This document shows, one piece after another, positions 46,404-55,362 of a stretch of 64,000 bases of DNA. The translations under genes were made by a program, and so were the position numbers. The stretch comes from Blastocatellia bacterium (GTDB lineage Bacteria; Acidobacteriota; Blastocatellia; UBA7656; JADIYM01). The notes beneath the pieces were generated by a model. It searched no databases, was not told the origin of the DNA, and saw only the letters and a list, made by a program, of their open reading frames with translations. Each line of letters begins with the position of its first letter. Position 1 is the first letter of the stretch. Location: positions 248,001 to 312,000 of the forward strand of contig JADIYM010000001.1 in assembly GCA_016705245.1 (NCBI GenBank). The letters are read 5' to 3'.

Positions 46404-46721
46404 CTACAGCCCCATTCCCGGAGGCATCATCGCGCCGAGTTGGCCCTTCAGCTTCTCGTCGACCTTTCGTCCGGCTTCGTTGACGGCCGCGACGATCATG
46501 TCCTGCAGCATCTCGACATCGGCGTTCTTGAGCATTTCGGGGTCGACCTTCACCTCGAGCAGGTCCTTCGTCCCCGACATGAGCACGGTGACCATGCCGC
46601 CGCCGACGGACGCATCGACGCGGATCTGATCCATCTCGCGCTGCATCTTTTCCTGCATTTCCTGCGCCTGCTTCATCATCTCGGCGAAATCGAGGCCGCC
46701 GGGGAATCCGGGGATGTTCAT
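46404..46721 (-). CDS. ybaB: YbaB/EbfC-family nucleoid-associated protein
   Basis: The 105-residue protein starts with a Met/Gln-rich helix (MMKQAQEMQEKMQREM), then the central strand segment VTVLMSGTKDLLEVKVDPEML and the C-terminal helix VAAVNEAGRKVDEKL, all hallmarks of the dimeric DNA-binding EbfC family. It lies in the conserved dnaX-ybaB-recR order, 4 bp from recR. Confidence 0.93.
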   Translation of the reverse strand: MNIPGFPGGLDFAEMMKQAQEMQEKMQREMDQIRVDASVGGGMVTVLMSGTKDLLEVKVDPEMLKNADVEMLQDMIVAAVNEAGRKVDEKLKGQLGAMMPPGMGL

Positions 46722-46787
46722 GACGTTCGTTCGTCCTTTCCTCGTGCAAGGGCTCGAGGGTCGACCGCCGGCGGGCCGGCGGCGGGT

Positions 46788-48644
46788 TCACGTTTCGGAC
46801 TCGCCCTCGGGCGGATCCACGCGGATGAGCTGTCCCTGAAAGGCTTCGAGCAATCCCTGGACGGCCGGGTCCTCGAGCGCCGCCTGCGTCGCCGCCGACG
46901 GCGCGGCTCCGGCCGCGGTCGAAGCGTCGGCCGCGCCAACGACTACGGCGAGACGCACTGTCCTGCCGACAACGTCGCGGGCAATCGATTCGATCAAGGC
47001 CTTCGACAGTTCGGCCGTGCGACCGTGCACGGCGGTGACGGCATCGAACGAGAGCACGAGACGTCCGCCATCGACCGCCACGGACGTCGCGGCATCGAAC
47101 GCCGTCAGCAGCATCATTTTATTCTGCGCTTCGAGACGGGCACGGATCTCCCGGACGGCCGCATCGCCGTCGAGCGGCTCGGTCGCCACCGGCGGTGCGG
47201 TCGGTGCCGTCGATTTTGCGGCGGAGCGCGTCCGCGGAGGTGACGGCGAGCGAGGCGGAGCCGGCTCGAAGTCTGACGGCGGTTCGTCGTCGAAGAATGG
47301 CGGCGGCTCGGGCGGTCCTTCGTCCGCGACAGAGCGGGGCGGAGCGGGACTCGGGATTGCCGGCGCGGCCGCGCCGCGGGGTGCTGTCGCAGCCGGAGCG
47401 CGCTTCGGAGCGGGCGGAGCGGCGCGCGGCGCGACAGGCGGCGGCGAAGCCACGGGTCGAGCCGGCGCGGATGGCGCCACCGCACCCGATTCGCCCGTCA
47501 ACCGGGCCTCAAGCTTAGTCAACCGGTCGATGATCTCGTCGAGCGGACGAAGGCGAGGCAGCTCCGCCATCCGCACGAGTCCGATCTCGAGCTGGAAACG
47601 CGGATCCGCCGAGTGCCGGATGTCCTGCTCGAGCGCCGTCAGGAGGGAGAAGAGCCGGACGAGCTCGGCCTCCGTGAAGCGGCTCGCGAGGTCGACGACA
47701 CGCTCGGCATCCGCCTCTGCTGCGTCGACGAGCTCGGGGTCGTAACCGATCGCACGAGTGACGAGCAGGTTCCGAACCGTGCGCATCAACGACCGCGTGA
47801 AAGACCTGAGGTCGTGCCCGGCCTCGGCCAGCTTCGCCGCCTGCCTGAGCGCCGCCGGCGCATCGGACGTCGAGATGGCGTCGATTGCATCGTAGAGCGT
47901 CTCGTCGCCGACGATACCGAGCGCCGTGGCGACGTCGGGCATGTCGATTCGCTCGCCCGAGAACGCTATCACCTGATCGAGCGCCGACTGCGCGTCGCGC
48001 ATCGAGCCCTCGCCCGCGCGCGCGACCGCCGCAAGCGCCGCCGGAGTGATGTCGACCTTCATCGACGTCGCGATCTCGCCGAGCTTCGCCTGGATTTTCG
48101 TGAGCGGAATCGTCTTGAACTCGAAGAGCTGGCACCGCGACGCGATCGTGTCGGGCACCTTGTGCAGCTCGGTCGTCGCTAGCACGAAGACAACGCGGGA
48201 CGGCGGCTCCTCGAGGGTCTTGAGCAGTGCGTTGAACGCGGCGCCCGAGAGCTGGTGCACTTCGTCGACGATGAAGACCTTGTAGCGGTCGCGTGCCGGT
48301 GCGATACCGACCGAGTTGATGACGACGTCGCGGATGTTGTCGACGCCGGTGTGCGAAGCGGCGTCGATCTCGATGACGTCGAGCGAGCCCCCCGCCGCGA
48401 TCTCGGTGCACGAGGCGCAGACGCCGCACGGGGTGACTGTCACGCCGGTCCGGCAGTTGAGCGCCTTGGCGAGGATGCGGGCGGTCGTCGTCTTGCCGAC
48501 GCCACGGGCGCCGGTGAAGAGGTAAGCGTGATGGAGGCGCTCCTGCTCGACCGCGTTGCGGAGCGTGCGGGTAATGGCTTCCTGCCCGACGACCTCGTCG
48601 AAAATCTGCGGACGCCACTTGCGAGCGATGACTTCGTACGCCAT
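46788..48644 (-). CDS. dnaX: DNA polymerase III subunits gamma/tau
   Basis: This is the clamp-loader ATPase. MAYEVIARKWRPQIFDEVVGQ is the invariant beginning. Walker A (GARGVGKTTTAR), a Cys4 zinc module (CRTG...CGVCASC), Walker B with DEVHQL, and sensor 1 (LATTELHKVP) follow, then the lid and collar. A Pro/Ala-rich tether (about residues 385-500) leads to a C-terminal tau-like domain. 618 residues. The usual frameshift slip site for gamma production was not identified. Transcription is probably separate from ffs, whose terminator lies 15 bp upstream. Confidence 0.95.
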   Translation of the reverse strand: MAYEVIARKWRPQIFDEVVGQEAITRTLRNAVEQERLHHAYLFTGARGVGKTTTARILAKALNCRTGVTVTPCGVCASCTEIAAGGSLDVIEIDAASHTGVDNIRDVVINSVGIAPARDRYKVFIVDEVHQLSGAAFNALLKTLEEPPSRVVFVLATTELHKVPDTIASRCQLFEFKTIPLTKIQAKLGEIATSMKVDITPAALAAVARAGEGSMRDAQSALDQVIAFSGERIDMPDVATALGIVGDETLYDAIDAISTSDAPAALRQAAKLAEAGHDLRSFTRSLMRTVRNLLVTRAIGYDPELVDAAEADAERVVDLASRFTEAELVRLFSLLTALEQDIRHSADPRFQLEIGLVRMAELPRLRPLDEIIDRLTKLEARLTGESGAVAPSAPARPVASPPPVAPRAAPPAPKRAPAATAPRGAAAPAIPSPAPPRSVADEGPPEPPPFFDDEPPSDFEPAPPRSPSPPRTRSAAKSTAPTAPPVATEPLDGDAAVREIRARLEAQNKMMLLTAFDAATSVAVDGGRLVLSFDAVTAVHGRTAELSKALIESIARDVVGRTVRLAVVVGAADASTAAGAAPSAATQAALEDPAVQGLLEAFQGQLIRVDPPEGESET

Positions 48645-48658
48645 TGGGGTATTTCAGC

Positions 48659-48719
48659 ACAAAAGCCACGGACCGTCATTGCGCGTCGCCGCGAGGGCGA
48701 TCGATGACGGTCCGTGGCT
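48659..48719 (-). terminator. Rho-independent terminator after the SRP RNA gene
   Basis: On the minus strand gccacggaccgtcat pairs with atgacggtccgtggc across a 25-nt loop and is followed by tttt. It starts 11 nt past the predicted 3' end of the SRP RNA and ends just before dnaX. Confidence 0.8.
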
Positions 48720-48729
48720 CAATCTGGCC

Positions 48730-48828
48730 GGGTCCGGAGAGACCGCGGCACACGCCAGGACTCACTACCGTTGCTGCCTCTCGGCCCTGGCGGAATTCGC
48801 AAGCTGACGTTGCACGGCGTCCGAACCC
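48730..48828 (-). ncRNA. ffs: Bacterial small signal recognition particle RNA (4.5S)
   Basis: The terminal helix pairs gggttcgga with tccggaccc. The apical part carries the SRP54-binding features: ccagggccgagaggcagcaa and the opposing gagtcctgg, with the GNAR-type tetraloop (gaga) and the asymmetric loop cagcaacgg. Length of about 99 nt fits the small-type SRP RNA. It binds Ffh and directs membrane-protein targeting. Its position next to tRNA-Ser, tadA and dnaX is common. Confidence 0.85.
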
Positions 48829-48840
48829 GATAACTCGGAA

Positions 48841-48927
48841 CGGAGGAGGTGGGATTCGAACCCACGGTACAGTTGCCCGTACACGACGTTTCCAACGTCG
48901 CTCCTTCGGCCACTCGGACACTCCTCC
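48841..48927 (-). tRNA. tRNA-Ser (anticodon GGA)
   Basis: The acceptor stem ggaggag/ctcctcc, anticodon stem cgacg with loop ttggaaa (anticodon GGA), a long class II variable arm (gtacgggcaactgtac) and the T arm gtgggttcgaatcccac are all present. No CCA is encoded. It reads UCC/UCU codons. Confidence 0.95.
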
Positions 48928-48939
48928 GCAAGGAACTTG

Positions 48940-49025
48940 TGGCGGAGAGGGGGGGACTCGAACCCCCAAGCGCTTACGCGCGCCGGTTTTCGAAACCGGT
49001 GCCTTACCAATTAGACTACCCCTCC
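48940..49025 (-). tRNA. tRNA-Ser (anticodon CGA), CCA encoded
   Basis: Acceptor ggagggg with a G-T pair to its 3' strand, anticodon stem ccggt, loop ttcgaaa (anticodon CGA), a long variable arm (gcgcgcgtaagcgc) and T arm gggggttcgagtccccc. The 3' CCA is encoded at 48942-48940. It reads UCG. The gene's first ten bases overlap the stop codon region of tadA, so mature tRNA must be processed out of a tadA-containing transcript or started inside it. Confidence 0.93.
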
Positions 49026-49522
49026 GCATCGGACCGCGAACGCGGTCGGCGCTCGCGAAAAAAAGCCTGCATCAGCTCGCGAGACTCGTCCTCGAGGACG
49101 CCCGCGCATACTTCGAGCCGATGGTTCAGCGTGTCCGACGTGCATATCTCAAAGACCGAGTGCACGGCTCCGGCACGCGTGTCCGGCGCGCCGTAGACGA
49201 GCCGGGAAATCCGCGCCCAGATGAGCGAGCCCGCGCACATTGCGCAGGGCTCCACCGTGGCGTACATCGTCGCGCCGGTGAGTCGGTAGTTGCCGACGAC
49301 CTCCGCAGCCTTCCGGATCGCGACGATCTCGGCGTGGGCTGTGGGATCGCAATCCCGGATAGTCCGGTTGCGACCGCGCGCGATGACTGTCGAGTTCAAG
49401 ACGATGACCGCTCCGATGGGGACTTCCCCGTCTACGGCGGCCGCCGCAGCCTCTTCGAGGGCCATTCGCATCCACGCCGAGTCGGCGTCGTGCTGCAGGA
49501 TCAACGAGGAGGATTCGTCCAT
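49016..49522 (-). CDS. tadA: tRNA-specific adenosine deaminase
   Basis: TadA converts A34 to inosine in tRNA-Arg(ACG). The 168-residue protein has the zinc and proton-shuttle motif AHAEIVAIRKA and the PCAMCAGSL motif of the cytidine-deaminase fold. ATG 49522 begins MDESSSLILQHD. The TAG stop falls within the first ten nucleotides of the downstream tRNA-Ser(CGA), an unusual tight arrangement. Confidence 0.9.
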   Translation of the reverse strand: MDESSSLILQHDADSAWMRMALEEAAAAAVDGEVPIGAVIVLNSTVIARGRNRTIRDCDPTAHAEIVAIRKAAEVVGNYRLTGATMYATVEPCAMCAGSLIWARISRLVYGAPDTRAGAVHSVFEICTSDTLNHRLEVCAGVLEDESRELMQAFFRERRPRSRSDAEG

Positions 49523-49591
49523 AGACGCAAACGCGGAGTATAGCCACGGGTACCGGGACTGTCGAGCGGTTTGTTTGGGGGCGATGGGTTT

Positions 49592-49694
49592 GTGAGGCCG
49601 GCCGCTCACTGCGTTCGCGGTTCTGGGCCTTGCGCGGCGCGTCCGTTCTCGGCAAGGCCCAGAACCGCGAACGCAGTGAGCGGCCGGGCCTCAC
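49592..49694. repeat. Long perfect inverted repeat G
   Basis: gtgaggccggccgctcactg, continuing cgttcgcggttctgggccttg, pairs exactly with the right arm to 49694, leaving a loop of about 17 nt. Single copy in this window. It lies upstream of tadA. Such a stem of more than 40 bp would be very stable in RNA. Confidence 0.8.
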
Positions 49695-49725
49695 GTTCGT
49701 GATACTCCCATTGAGCTTGCCCCTT

Positions 49726-49762
49726 CAAAAATAAAATCCCCGCGCGGCCGTCCGCGCGGGGA
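49726..49762 (-). terminator. Rho-independent terminator, minus strand
   Basis: ccccgcgcgg pairs with ccgcgcgggg, followed on the minus strand by attttattttt. The nearest upstream minus-strand gene is the SprT-like protease, whose stop is about 200 nt away. The interval 49763-49960 has no clear gene; it could hold a short untranslated RNA or 3' UTR ending here. Confidence 0.65.
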
Positions 49763-49960
49763 GCTGGAGGAGAAGGAAGCTCACTGATGCTACTGACTCT
49801 CGCCACCTACCACCGACACTGAAATTTCACTGACTCGCATCGTACTCGCGCCGCTGCACCGCTGGTTCTCGCCACATTTGAGTTGCAGCGAACGGCCGGC
49901 ATTGGTTGAGACCGGGGCGCAACCGAGTCTCTTCCGGCGGCCGCTCGCCGCCTCTCTCTT

Positions 49961-50734
49961 TCACCCACGCTTCGTCAAACGGCGCCTCCGCCGGCGCGTT
50001 CCATTCTTTCTCGAGAACGTCTCGAGCCACGCGACGGCATCGGTCATCCGCGGATGCTGAGCCTCGGCCCGCCGGAACTTCGCGGTGTGGTGCATGTGCC
50101 GGCCATTCCTTACTTCCGCCGGCATCGCGACGTGCAGCATCTCGTGGTAGAGCACGAACTCGACGACGTACGCCGGCGTCTCGGGCGTGTCGAGCGACCG
50201 GCTGATGGCGACCGATCCGTGCGCCGGATCGTAGTGCCCGTGCGTCCGCCACGCGTCGCGCAGCGTCCATCCGAGCCGCGGCCTCTCCACCGCTCCGGCA
50301 AAAAACTCGGCGTTGATGCGATCGAACATCTCGTCCAGATCGAACACGCGACCCGCGGGGTCCGCCAGTCGCTTCCGCCCTCTCGATCGCCGGGCGGCCT
50401 CCGATGCACTCACGACATCGTCGCGAATCGCAAACAGCCGGTACGTGGCGTTCCACTCCGCGCGCACCCGTCGACGCAGGAGCTTTGCCAGCAGAATCCG
50501 TACGAGCGCGCCGATGATGTCGTCCGGCGCCGCCTCGAAGAGGTCCGACAACCGCACGTAGATTCGCCCGTCCCGCAACCGCACCGTGCTCCGCAGACCG
50601 GCATACGCGAAATACCGGACCTCGATCGGCGGAACGCCCGGATCATCGTGGCCGAGTCGCGCGACGTCGCGATACGCCTCGACTGCCAGCCGGTCCAGGT
50701 CGCGGCTACTTTCGGGGGGCGTCGTTCGGCTCAA
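49961..50734 (-). CDS. SprT-like zinc metalloprotease-domain protein
   Basis: The C-terminal half has the SprT motif VLYHEMLHVAMP (HEXXH) followed by a His-rich segment (NGRHMHHTAKFRRAE). The segment LDEMFDRINAEFFAGAVERPRLGWT is the standard domain opening. The N-terminal 130 residues are not recognised. Function of such bacterial proteins is not established; the fold relates to SPRTN/Wss1 DNA-protein crosslink proteases. TTG 50734 overlaps the upstream VWFA gene by 29 bp; a later start cannot be excluded. Confidence 0.72.
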   Translation of the reverse strand: MSRTTPPESSRDLDRLAVEAYRDVARLGHDDPGVPPIEVRYFAYAGLRSTVRLRDGRIYVRLSDLFEAAPDDIIGALVRILLAKLLRRRVRAEWNATYRLFAIRDDVVSASEAARRSRGRKRLADPAGRVFDLDEMFDRINAEFFAGAVERPRLGWTLRDAWRTHGHYDPAHGSVAISRSLDTPETPAYVVEFVLYHEMLHVAMPAEVRNGRHMHHTAKFRRAEAQHPRMTDAVAWLETFSRKNGTRRRRRRLTKRG

Positions 50735-51909
50735 TGTAGGTTTCGCGGTGCTGGACGGCGTATCCCTTTTCTTCTTCCTTCTCGCCGTAGACTCCGTCGC
50801 CGTCGATGTCGATCTTGACCTCGATCTTTCGGGTCTTCCCTTCGCGTCGCGTGTTGTTCGGCGAATAACCCAGGCTGTACTGGCTTCGCATGAGGTTCGT
50901 GATCGACTCGATCGTCGTCGGCAGCTCCGTCGAGAATGTGACCGGGAAGTATTTTCCGCCCGACATGCGCGAAAACGTCCTGAGCGCGAGGAACGCCTGA
51001 TTCCACGACATCCGCTGTTCGCCGCTCATCTGCCCCTCGTAGAGCTTGAAGAAGAGGTTTCCCACACCGATGGTGTAGATCGGCACGCCGGTGCTGCCGA
51101 TGACCTTCCGGATCTCGTCGTAGTTGAGCTTCGAGAACGTGTCGTACCCGAGCGATACGAGAATCACGGCGCTGCGACCTTCGACGTCCTTCAGTCCGCC
51201 GTATGGGACGTTTCTGGAGACCTGGCCGTTACGAAGGTCGATGCCGTCGCCCTTGCCGCCCTGAAGCACAAAGTTGAGCGCGTCGTAGATGTTGCTCTCC
51301 GAAAACGCGGGGTTGTTGCGCAGCAGGAAGTCGACGCTTCTGTTGAGCTGCTTCACGTCGCCCGTGAAGTCCTGCACGACGAACGGCCGCGTGTCGAAGG
51401 CGACGATCGCGATGTTGTCATCCGGCTTCACGAAGCTGCGGCCGAGGACGTACAGCGGTTCGATCACCTCTTCCTTCCGGATCCATCGATTGTCGATGCG
51501 CCTCGAGTACTCGAGGATGACGACGAGCGTCATCGGGCCCTGTGTCGGCGCGAAGTTCGTGATCTCCTGCTTGATGCCGTCCTCGTAGATCTCGAAGTTC
51601 GCCTGCTTCATGTTCTGGAGGATGCCGCCGGACTTCTTTTCGTAGACGACGGTCTCGACGTTCACGACGGCAGTCGAGAGCGTGATCGCTCCCCGCGAGC
51701 TCTTCCTTCGTGAGCGGCTTGACCGGAGGTGCTTCGGGTTCCTGCGGCTCGCCTGGCTTGGGCGCCTCGCCTTCGGGTCGCTCCTTGCGGGCCTTCTCGG
51801 GAGGTTTCCGGCCCGACTGGGCTTCGGCCGGCAACAGGGTTCCACAGAGAATAGCCGCGCTGGCGACTGCGAGAACCACTCCGCGTGTGACTGGACCTGC
51901 GAAACGCAT
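50706..51909 (-). CDS. VWFA-related Acidobacterial domain protein, second copy, frameshifted
   Basis: ATG 51909 with ggagg upstream starts a signal peptide (VVLAVASAAILCGTLLPAEA) and a Pro/Glu/Lys-rich linker (to about residue 70). The frame then breaks in a four-base C run (51691-51694); in the next frame the conserved part continues: LSTAVVNVETVVYEKKSGGI, TLVVILEYSRRI, FSKLNYDEIRKVIG and QYSLGYSPNNTRREGK. It belongs to the same family as 43580-45789 but is shorter. The homopolymer position makes a sequencing error likely, so it is probably intact in the organism. Confidence 0.78.
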
Positions 51910-51950
51910 GTACCTGACCTCCTCCGTCAGTCTAGCAGTGGGAGGAAGGA

Positions 51951-52030
51951 GAGTTGACAGGATTACAGGATTAGCAGGATTCACATGATTTTCTTGTCAA
52001 TCCTGATAATCCTGTAATCCTGTCAACTCT
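51951..52030. repeat. Palindromic repeat C4
   Basis: gagttgacaggattacagga and its complement tcctgtaatcctgtcaactc are exact, with partial inner copies between. The TGA of the DUF2336-like gene is taken from the right arm. It separates two genes of the same strand. Confidence 0.85.
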
Positions 52031-52826
52031 TCTTCCCCATCGTTGCCACGATGTACGAGCGGATCTGGGCCGGGACGGCCGAGTCGCGCGACAGCATCCG
52101 GAGCTCGTCCCTCGTCATCGTCGACACGAGCTGTAACGCGCGACCGGTCGGAGTATGTCGGTTTCGCACGATGGCGATGCGGATGTCGCGCCTGACGCTC
52201 CAGCGACTGCTCCGCGCGACCTGATCGACCGTGTGCGGCGGCGCCATCGGATCGCGCAGCGCGCGCGCAACCGTGGCTTCGGTGACGCGAGGGTTCGCGA
52301 GGGCCGCCTCGACCACGCGCGCCTCGTGATCGACGAGAAGTCGCAGCAGGATCGCCTCCGATCCGGTGCGCCGCGCAAGCGACACGCGCGCCCCGAGCGG
52401 CACCTGCCTGACCTGCGCGAGCACCGCGCCCTCGGCCGCTGTTTTCACTTCGCGCGGAATCGCCGGAATCATCGACACCGCGACGAGGTCGAACAAATGG
52501 AGCTGCGACACGAACCGGAGCGACACCGACGCGGGCGTTGCCGGGTTGCGCAGGAGGGCGAGTCGCACGCGGTAGGAACCGGAGCGCTTCACGTCCGTTG
52601 CGACCTGCCGCAACAGGTCGACCGGCAGGTCGCGACGCGCGAGCAGCTGGAGCAGGTCGTCCTCGTCGAGCCCCGGGTTCGCCGCCAGCGCCCGGAGGAC
52701 ATCCTCAGAGCCGTCGTGGACCAGATCGCCCAGATCCTCGCCAGATCCGCGCACCGCCACGAGCATTCGCCGCGCGAGATCCTCGCGCGCACCCGCAACG
52801 ACGCCTTCGTCGGGTGGTTCGCTCAT
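52023..52826 (-). CDS. DUF2336-like HEAT-type repeat protein
   Basis: The 267-residue protein consists of short helical repeats of the kind VLRALAANPGLDEDDLLQLLARRDLPVDLLRQ and VVEAALANPRVTEATVARALRD, as in leucine-rich variant/DUF2336 alpha-solenoids. The role is unknown, possibly protein binding. ATG 52826 overlaps the stop of the M14 peptidase gene (ATGA), so the two are coupled. The last residues (MGKKS) run up to the repeat C4 stop codon. Confidence 0.6.
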   Translation of the reverse strand: MSEPPDEGVVAGAREDLARRMLVAVRGSGEDLGDLVHDGSEDVLRALAANPGLDEDDLLQLLARRDLPVDLLRQVATDVKRSGSYRVRLALLRNPATPASVSLRFVSQLHLFDLVAVSMIPAIPREVKTAAEGAVLAQVRQVPLGARVSLARRTGSEAILLRLLVDHEARVVEAALANPRVTEATVARALRDPMAPPHTVDQVARSSRWSVRRDIRIAIVRNRHTPTGRALQLVSTMTRDELRMLSRDSAVPAQIRSYIVATMGKKS

Positions 52827-55099
52827 TTCGTCGCGCGATCACCTATCGCATTGAAGAACAGCGGCATCGTCGCGAGGCTCTGACCCCGGTACTGCGGACG
52901 GAATGCGAACAGGATCACGTGACCTCGCCCGCGTTCGATGTCGACGATTGCCGGGCGTGACGCGAGCTTCTCGGCTCCTAGCAGCCATCCGGACACGCGC
53001 AAACGGTCCGCCTCCGCAAACCGCGCGACGACGCGCACGCCTTTGTCGGAGATCACCTCGAATCCCGGCCCGTCCTCGAACCAGGCGATGGTACGCGGAT
53101 TCACGCCCGCGGCGATCCGATGGTCGAGGTCGACCACGTCGAGGCCGACGATCGCGCCGGGACAGTAGAACGTCGTCTGCGGCACGTCGGCGAGCACGTT
53201 GCGGACGGGCAGATCGAGCGCGTCGATGGCCCAGTTTGCCGAGCCATTCAGGCAAATAACCGTGCCGCCGTCGTCGACGAATTTCCCGAGCGCGTCGGCG
53301 CCTTCGCGTCCAAGTCCTCCGGTCAGCGCGCTGGGCGCCGTGTTCGCCAGTCGGCCGGCGGTCAGCTCCGCCGCGGACATGTCGGCCACGACGATCGTGT
53401 CGAAGTCCCTGCGCAGGTCTCCGGCGCGAACGCGTGCGTCGTCGAATCGCGTCCACTCGACGCCGAAGCGCGTCAGGCACCACCGGGTCCAGCCTTCATC
53501 CATCGGGGCCGTCGCGCCACGGTAGAGCCCGACTCGCGCCGCGCCAACGGCTTGCGACGGCTGTGTAGTGCCGGACAGCGTCCAGGCAGGTCCCGGCGGC
53601 ATGGCAAACTCTGCATCCACCCGCACGGCCTCAAAACCGGAGAGCAGCGAAAGGGTGTGCGCGGTCACGTCGTACGGGGGAATGGGAGGTCCACCCTCGA
53701 ATTGGCGCAGATCCGGATAGGTCTGACGCTCGAGTAGCGCTTTTGCGAAAGCGCCGTACGGCTGGTGGAAATTGACGACGGCCGTTCCCGCCGGATGCGA
53801 CGCTCCGGCAACGACGAATGGAGCCGACGCAATTCGCACCTCGACGCCGCCGCGAACGAGAGCGTCGAGCAGCGTCGCGCGCGCCGAATCGCGCACTCGC
53901 CGGGAAGCCGCGGCGCCCTTGTCGCCAAGGAACAGGACCGGCTCAGGCGGAATGAGGAAGGCATTCGGCTCGCCGGCACGCGGCGTCACCGCTTCTCGTC
54001 CGACTCTCGCAAAGCCAGCAACGAGCGTATCGCGCTGACGCGCCGACGTCAGCAGGATCGCGTAGGTCGACGCCGTCATATAGGCGACGATGTCTCGCAA
54101 CCGCCAATCGCCGCCCGGCCACGGCGCCGGATAGTTGCCGCTAGCGCTCTTCGCCTCGTAGCCTCGTCCCGCGCGCAGTCGTTCCGGCGCAATGACAATC
54201 GGCGTGGCGATGCGGGCGGAGGCGGTTTCCGTCAGAATCCGGATGCCACCGTGGTAATGCGAGTAGGCCCGCGCCGGCGTCCACGCGTCGAAGATAGCGT
54301 CCGTGACGACGCCGCGCATCCCGGCGTTCGTCAGGCGCTGTGCGACCGCCTGGCCGATCATGTTGCCGCCGGCGACGATCTCGGGCGGCACGTTCGGTTC
54401 GATCGGGTCCAGGTACGGCGGCACGAAGAGCCGCGCGCCGGTCGCGCCCATCTGATGTACGTCGTTGACCACGTGCGGCCGCCAGACGTTGTGAACCCGA
54501 TCTACGACGGCACGCGTCTCGGCCTGGGTGAACGCGTACCAGTCGCGATTGTTGTCGTGGCCGACGAAGTGGTGGTAGAGCTCGACGGGCTGCTCGCCTT
54601 CCCAGGCCGTGCCGATCGACGCGTCGTACCACATCTTCACGATGTCGACGCCGTCCGGATTGAGCGAAGGCACGAGCAGGACGACCGACTTGTCGAGGAT
54701 CTCGCGCGTCGCAGCGCTGTCGTCGGTGGCAAGCCGGTGGGCCATTACCGTCGACGCGAGTGTGGCGCCGACCTCGCTCGAATGGATGCCGTAGGTGACG
54801 AGCACGACGGCCACGGCCTCGGCCTCGAGCGCTCGCGCTTCGGTCTCGCTCGCGATAGTGCGAGGATCGGCGAGGCGCCGCTGCACCTCGCGGATCCGGT
54901 CCAGACGGGCAAGATTCGCGGGCGACGAGACCGTGGCGACGAGCATCGGTCGGCCAAGCGTCGTCTCGCCGATCGTCTCGAGTCGAACGCGGTCGCTCGT
55001 TGCGGCAAGCCGCTCGAAATATCGCCCGATCGTCGCCCAGTCCGCGAGTTTCCGGTCGTCGCCCGGATCGAACCCGAGCACGTCCCTGGGCGCTGGCAC
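52823..55099 (-). CDS. Secreted M14-family zinc carboxypeptidase-like protein (N-terminus uncertain)
   Basis: M14 motifs are visible: HSSE in TYGIHSSEVGATLAS (first His and Glu ligands), NPDGVD, NNRDW, and the third ligand in VNDVHQMGATG. A long C-terminal region (from about residue 330) includes a glutamine-amidotransferase-like segment ending the 758-residue frame. GTG 55099 starts after the expected leader: the same frame upstream encodes SFAVLAVAPVASAQG, a signal-peptide core, but no start codon lies between it and repeat D5. An ATG one base out of frame (near 55160) suggests a small indel. The protein probably trims peptides in the periplasm. Confidence 0.75.
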   Translation of the reverse strand: MPAPRDVLGFDPGDDRKLADWATIGRYFERLAATSDRVRLETIGETTLGRPMLVATVSSPANLARLDRIREVQRRLADPRTIASETEARALEAEAVAVVLVTYGIHSSEVGATLASTVMAHRLATDDSAATREILDKSVVLLVPSLNPDGVDIVKMWYDASIGTAWEGEQPVELYHHFVGHDNNRDWYAFTQAETRAVVDRVHNVWRPHVVNDVHQMGATGARLFVPPYLDPIEPNVPPEIVAGGNMIGQAVAQRLTNAGMRGVVTDAIFDAWTPARAYSHYHGGIRILTETASARIATPIVIAPERLRAGRGYEAKSASGNYPAPWPGGDWRLRDIVAYMTASTYAILLTSARQRDTLVAGFARVGREAVTPRAGEPNAFLIPPEPVLFLGDKGAAASRRVRDSARATLLDALVRGGVEVRIASAPFVVAGASHPAGTAVVNFHQPYGAFAKALLERQTYPDLRQFEGGPPIPPYDVTAHTLSLLSGFEAVRVDAEFAMPPGPAWTLSGTTQPSQAVGAARVGLYRGATAPMDEGWTRWCLTRFGVEWTRFDDARVRAGDLRRDFDTIVVADMSAAELTAGRLANTAPSALTGGLGREGADALGKFVDDGGTVICLNGSANWAIDALDLPVRNVLADVPQTTFYCPGAIVGLDVVDLDHRIAAGVNPRTIAWFEDGPGFEVISDKGVRVVARFAEADRLRVSGWLLGAEKLASRPAIVDIERGRGHVILFAFRPQYRGQSLATMPLFFNAIGDRATK

Positions 55100-55178
55100 C
55101 GACGCCTTGGCCGATCCCTGCGCACTCGCAACGGGAGCGACGGCAAGAACCGCGAAGGAGCATCGCCAGCGCGAGCCT

Positions 55179-55269
55179 CCCGCGAGCGGTAGCGATCGGG
55201 TCGCCCTGGACTCCGCGGCGCCCCGCTGCTCGAGCCAACCCGCTCGCTACCGCTCGCGGTACTGATCCT
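55179..55269. repeat. Palindromic repeat D5
   Basis: cgcgagcggtagcgatcggg and ccgctcgctaccgctcgcgg are complementary with a 40-nt loop. It borders the leader of the M14 gene directly. The gap to the egtA-like stop (55270-55362) is otherwise featureless. Confidence 0.8.
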
Positions 55270-55362
55270 GACCGACGAAACTCGCCGTGATCATTGTCTC
55301 CGTAACCAGCGAGCGGGCCGTGCAAACGGCTGGCAAAATCGATAATTGTCATTGTCTCTTCC

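Noticed and set aside
50706..51909. Programmed frameshift in the second VWFA gene.
   Set aside because: The shift is in a plain C4 run without a slippery heptamer or downstream structure; an indel error is simpler.
53120..55192. Plus-strand frames of 200-475 codons opposite the M14 gene.
   Set aside because: They are antisense shadows with skewed Arg/Asp/Val composition and no motifs.
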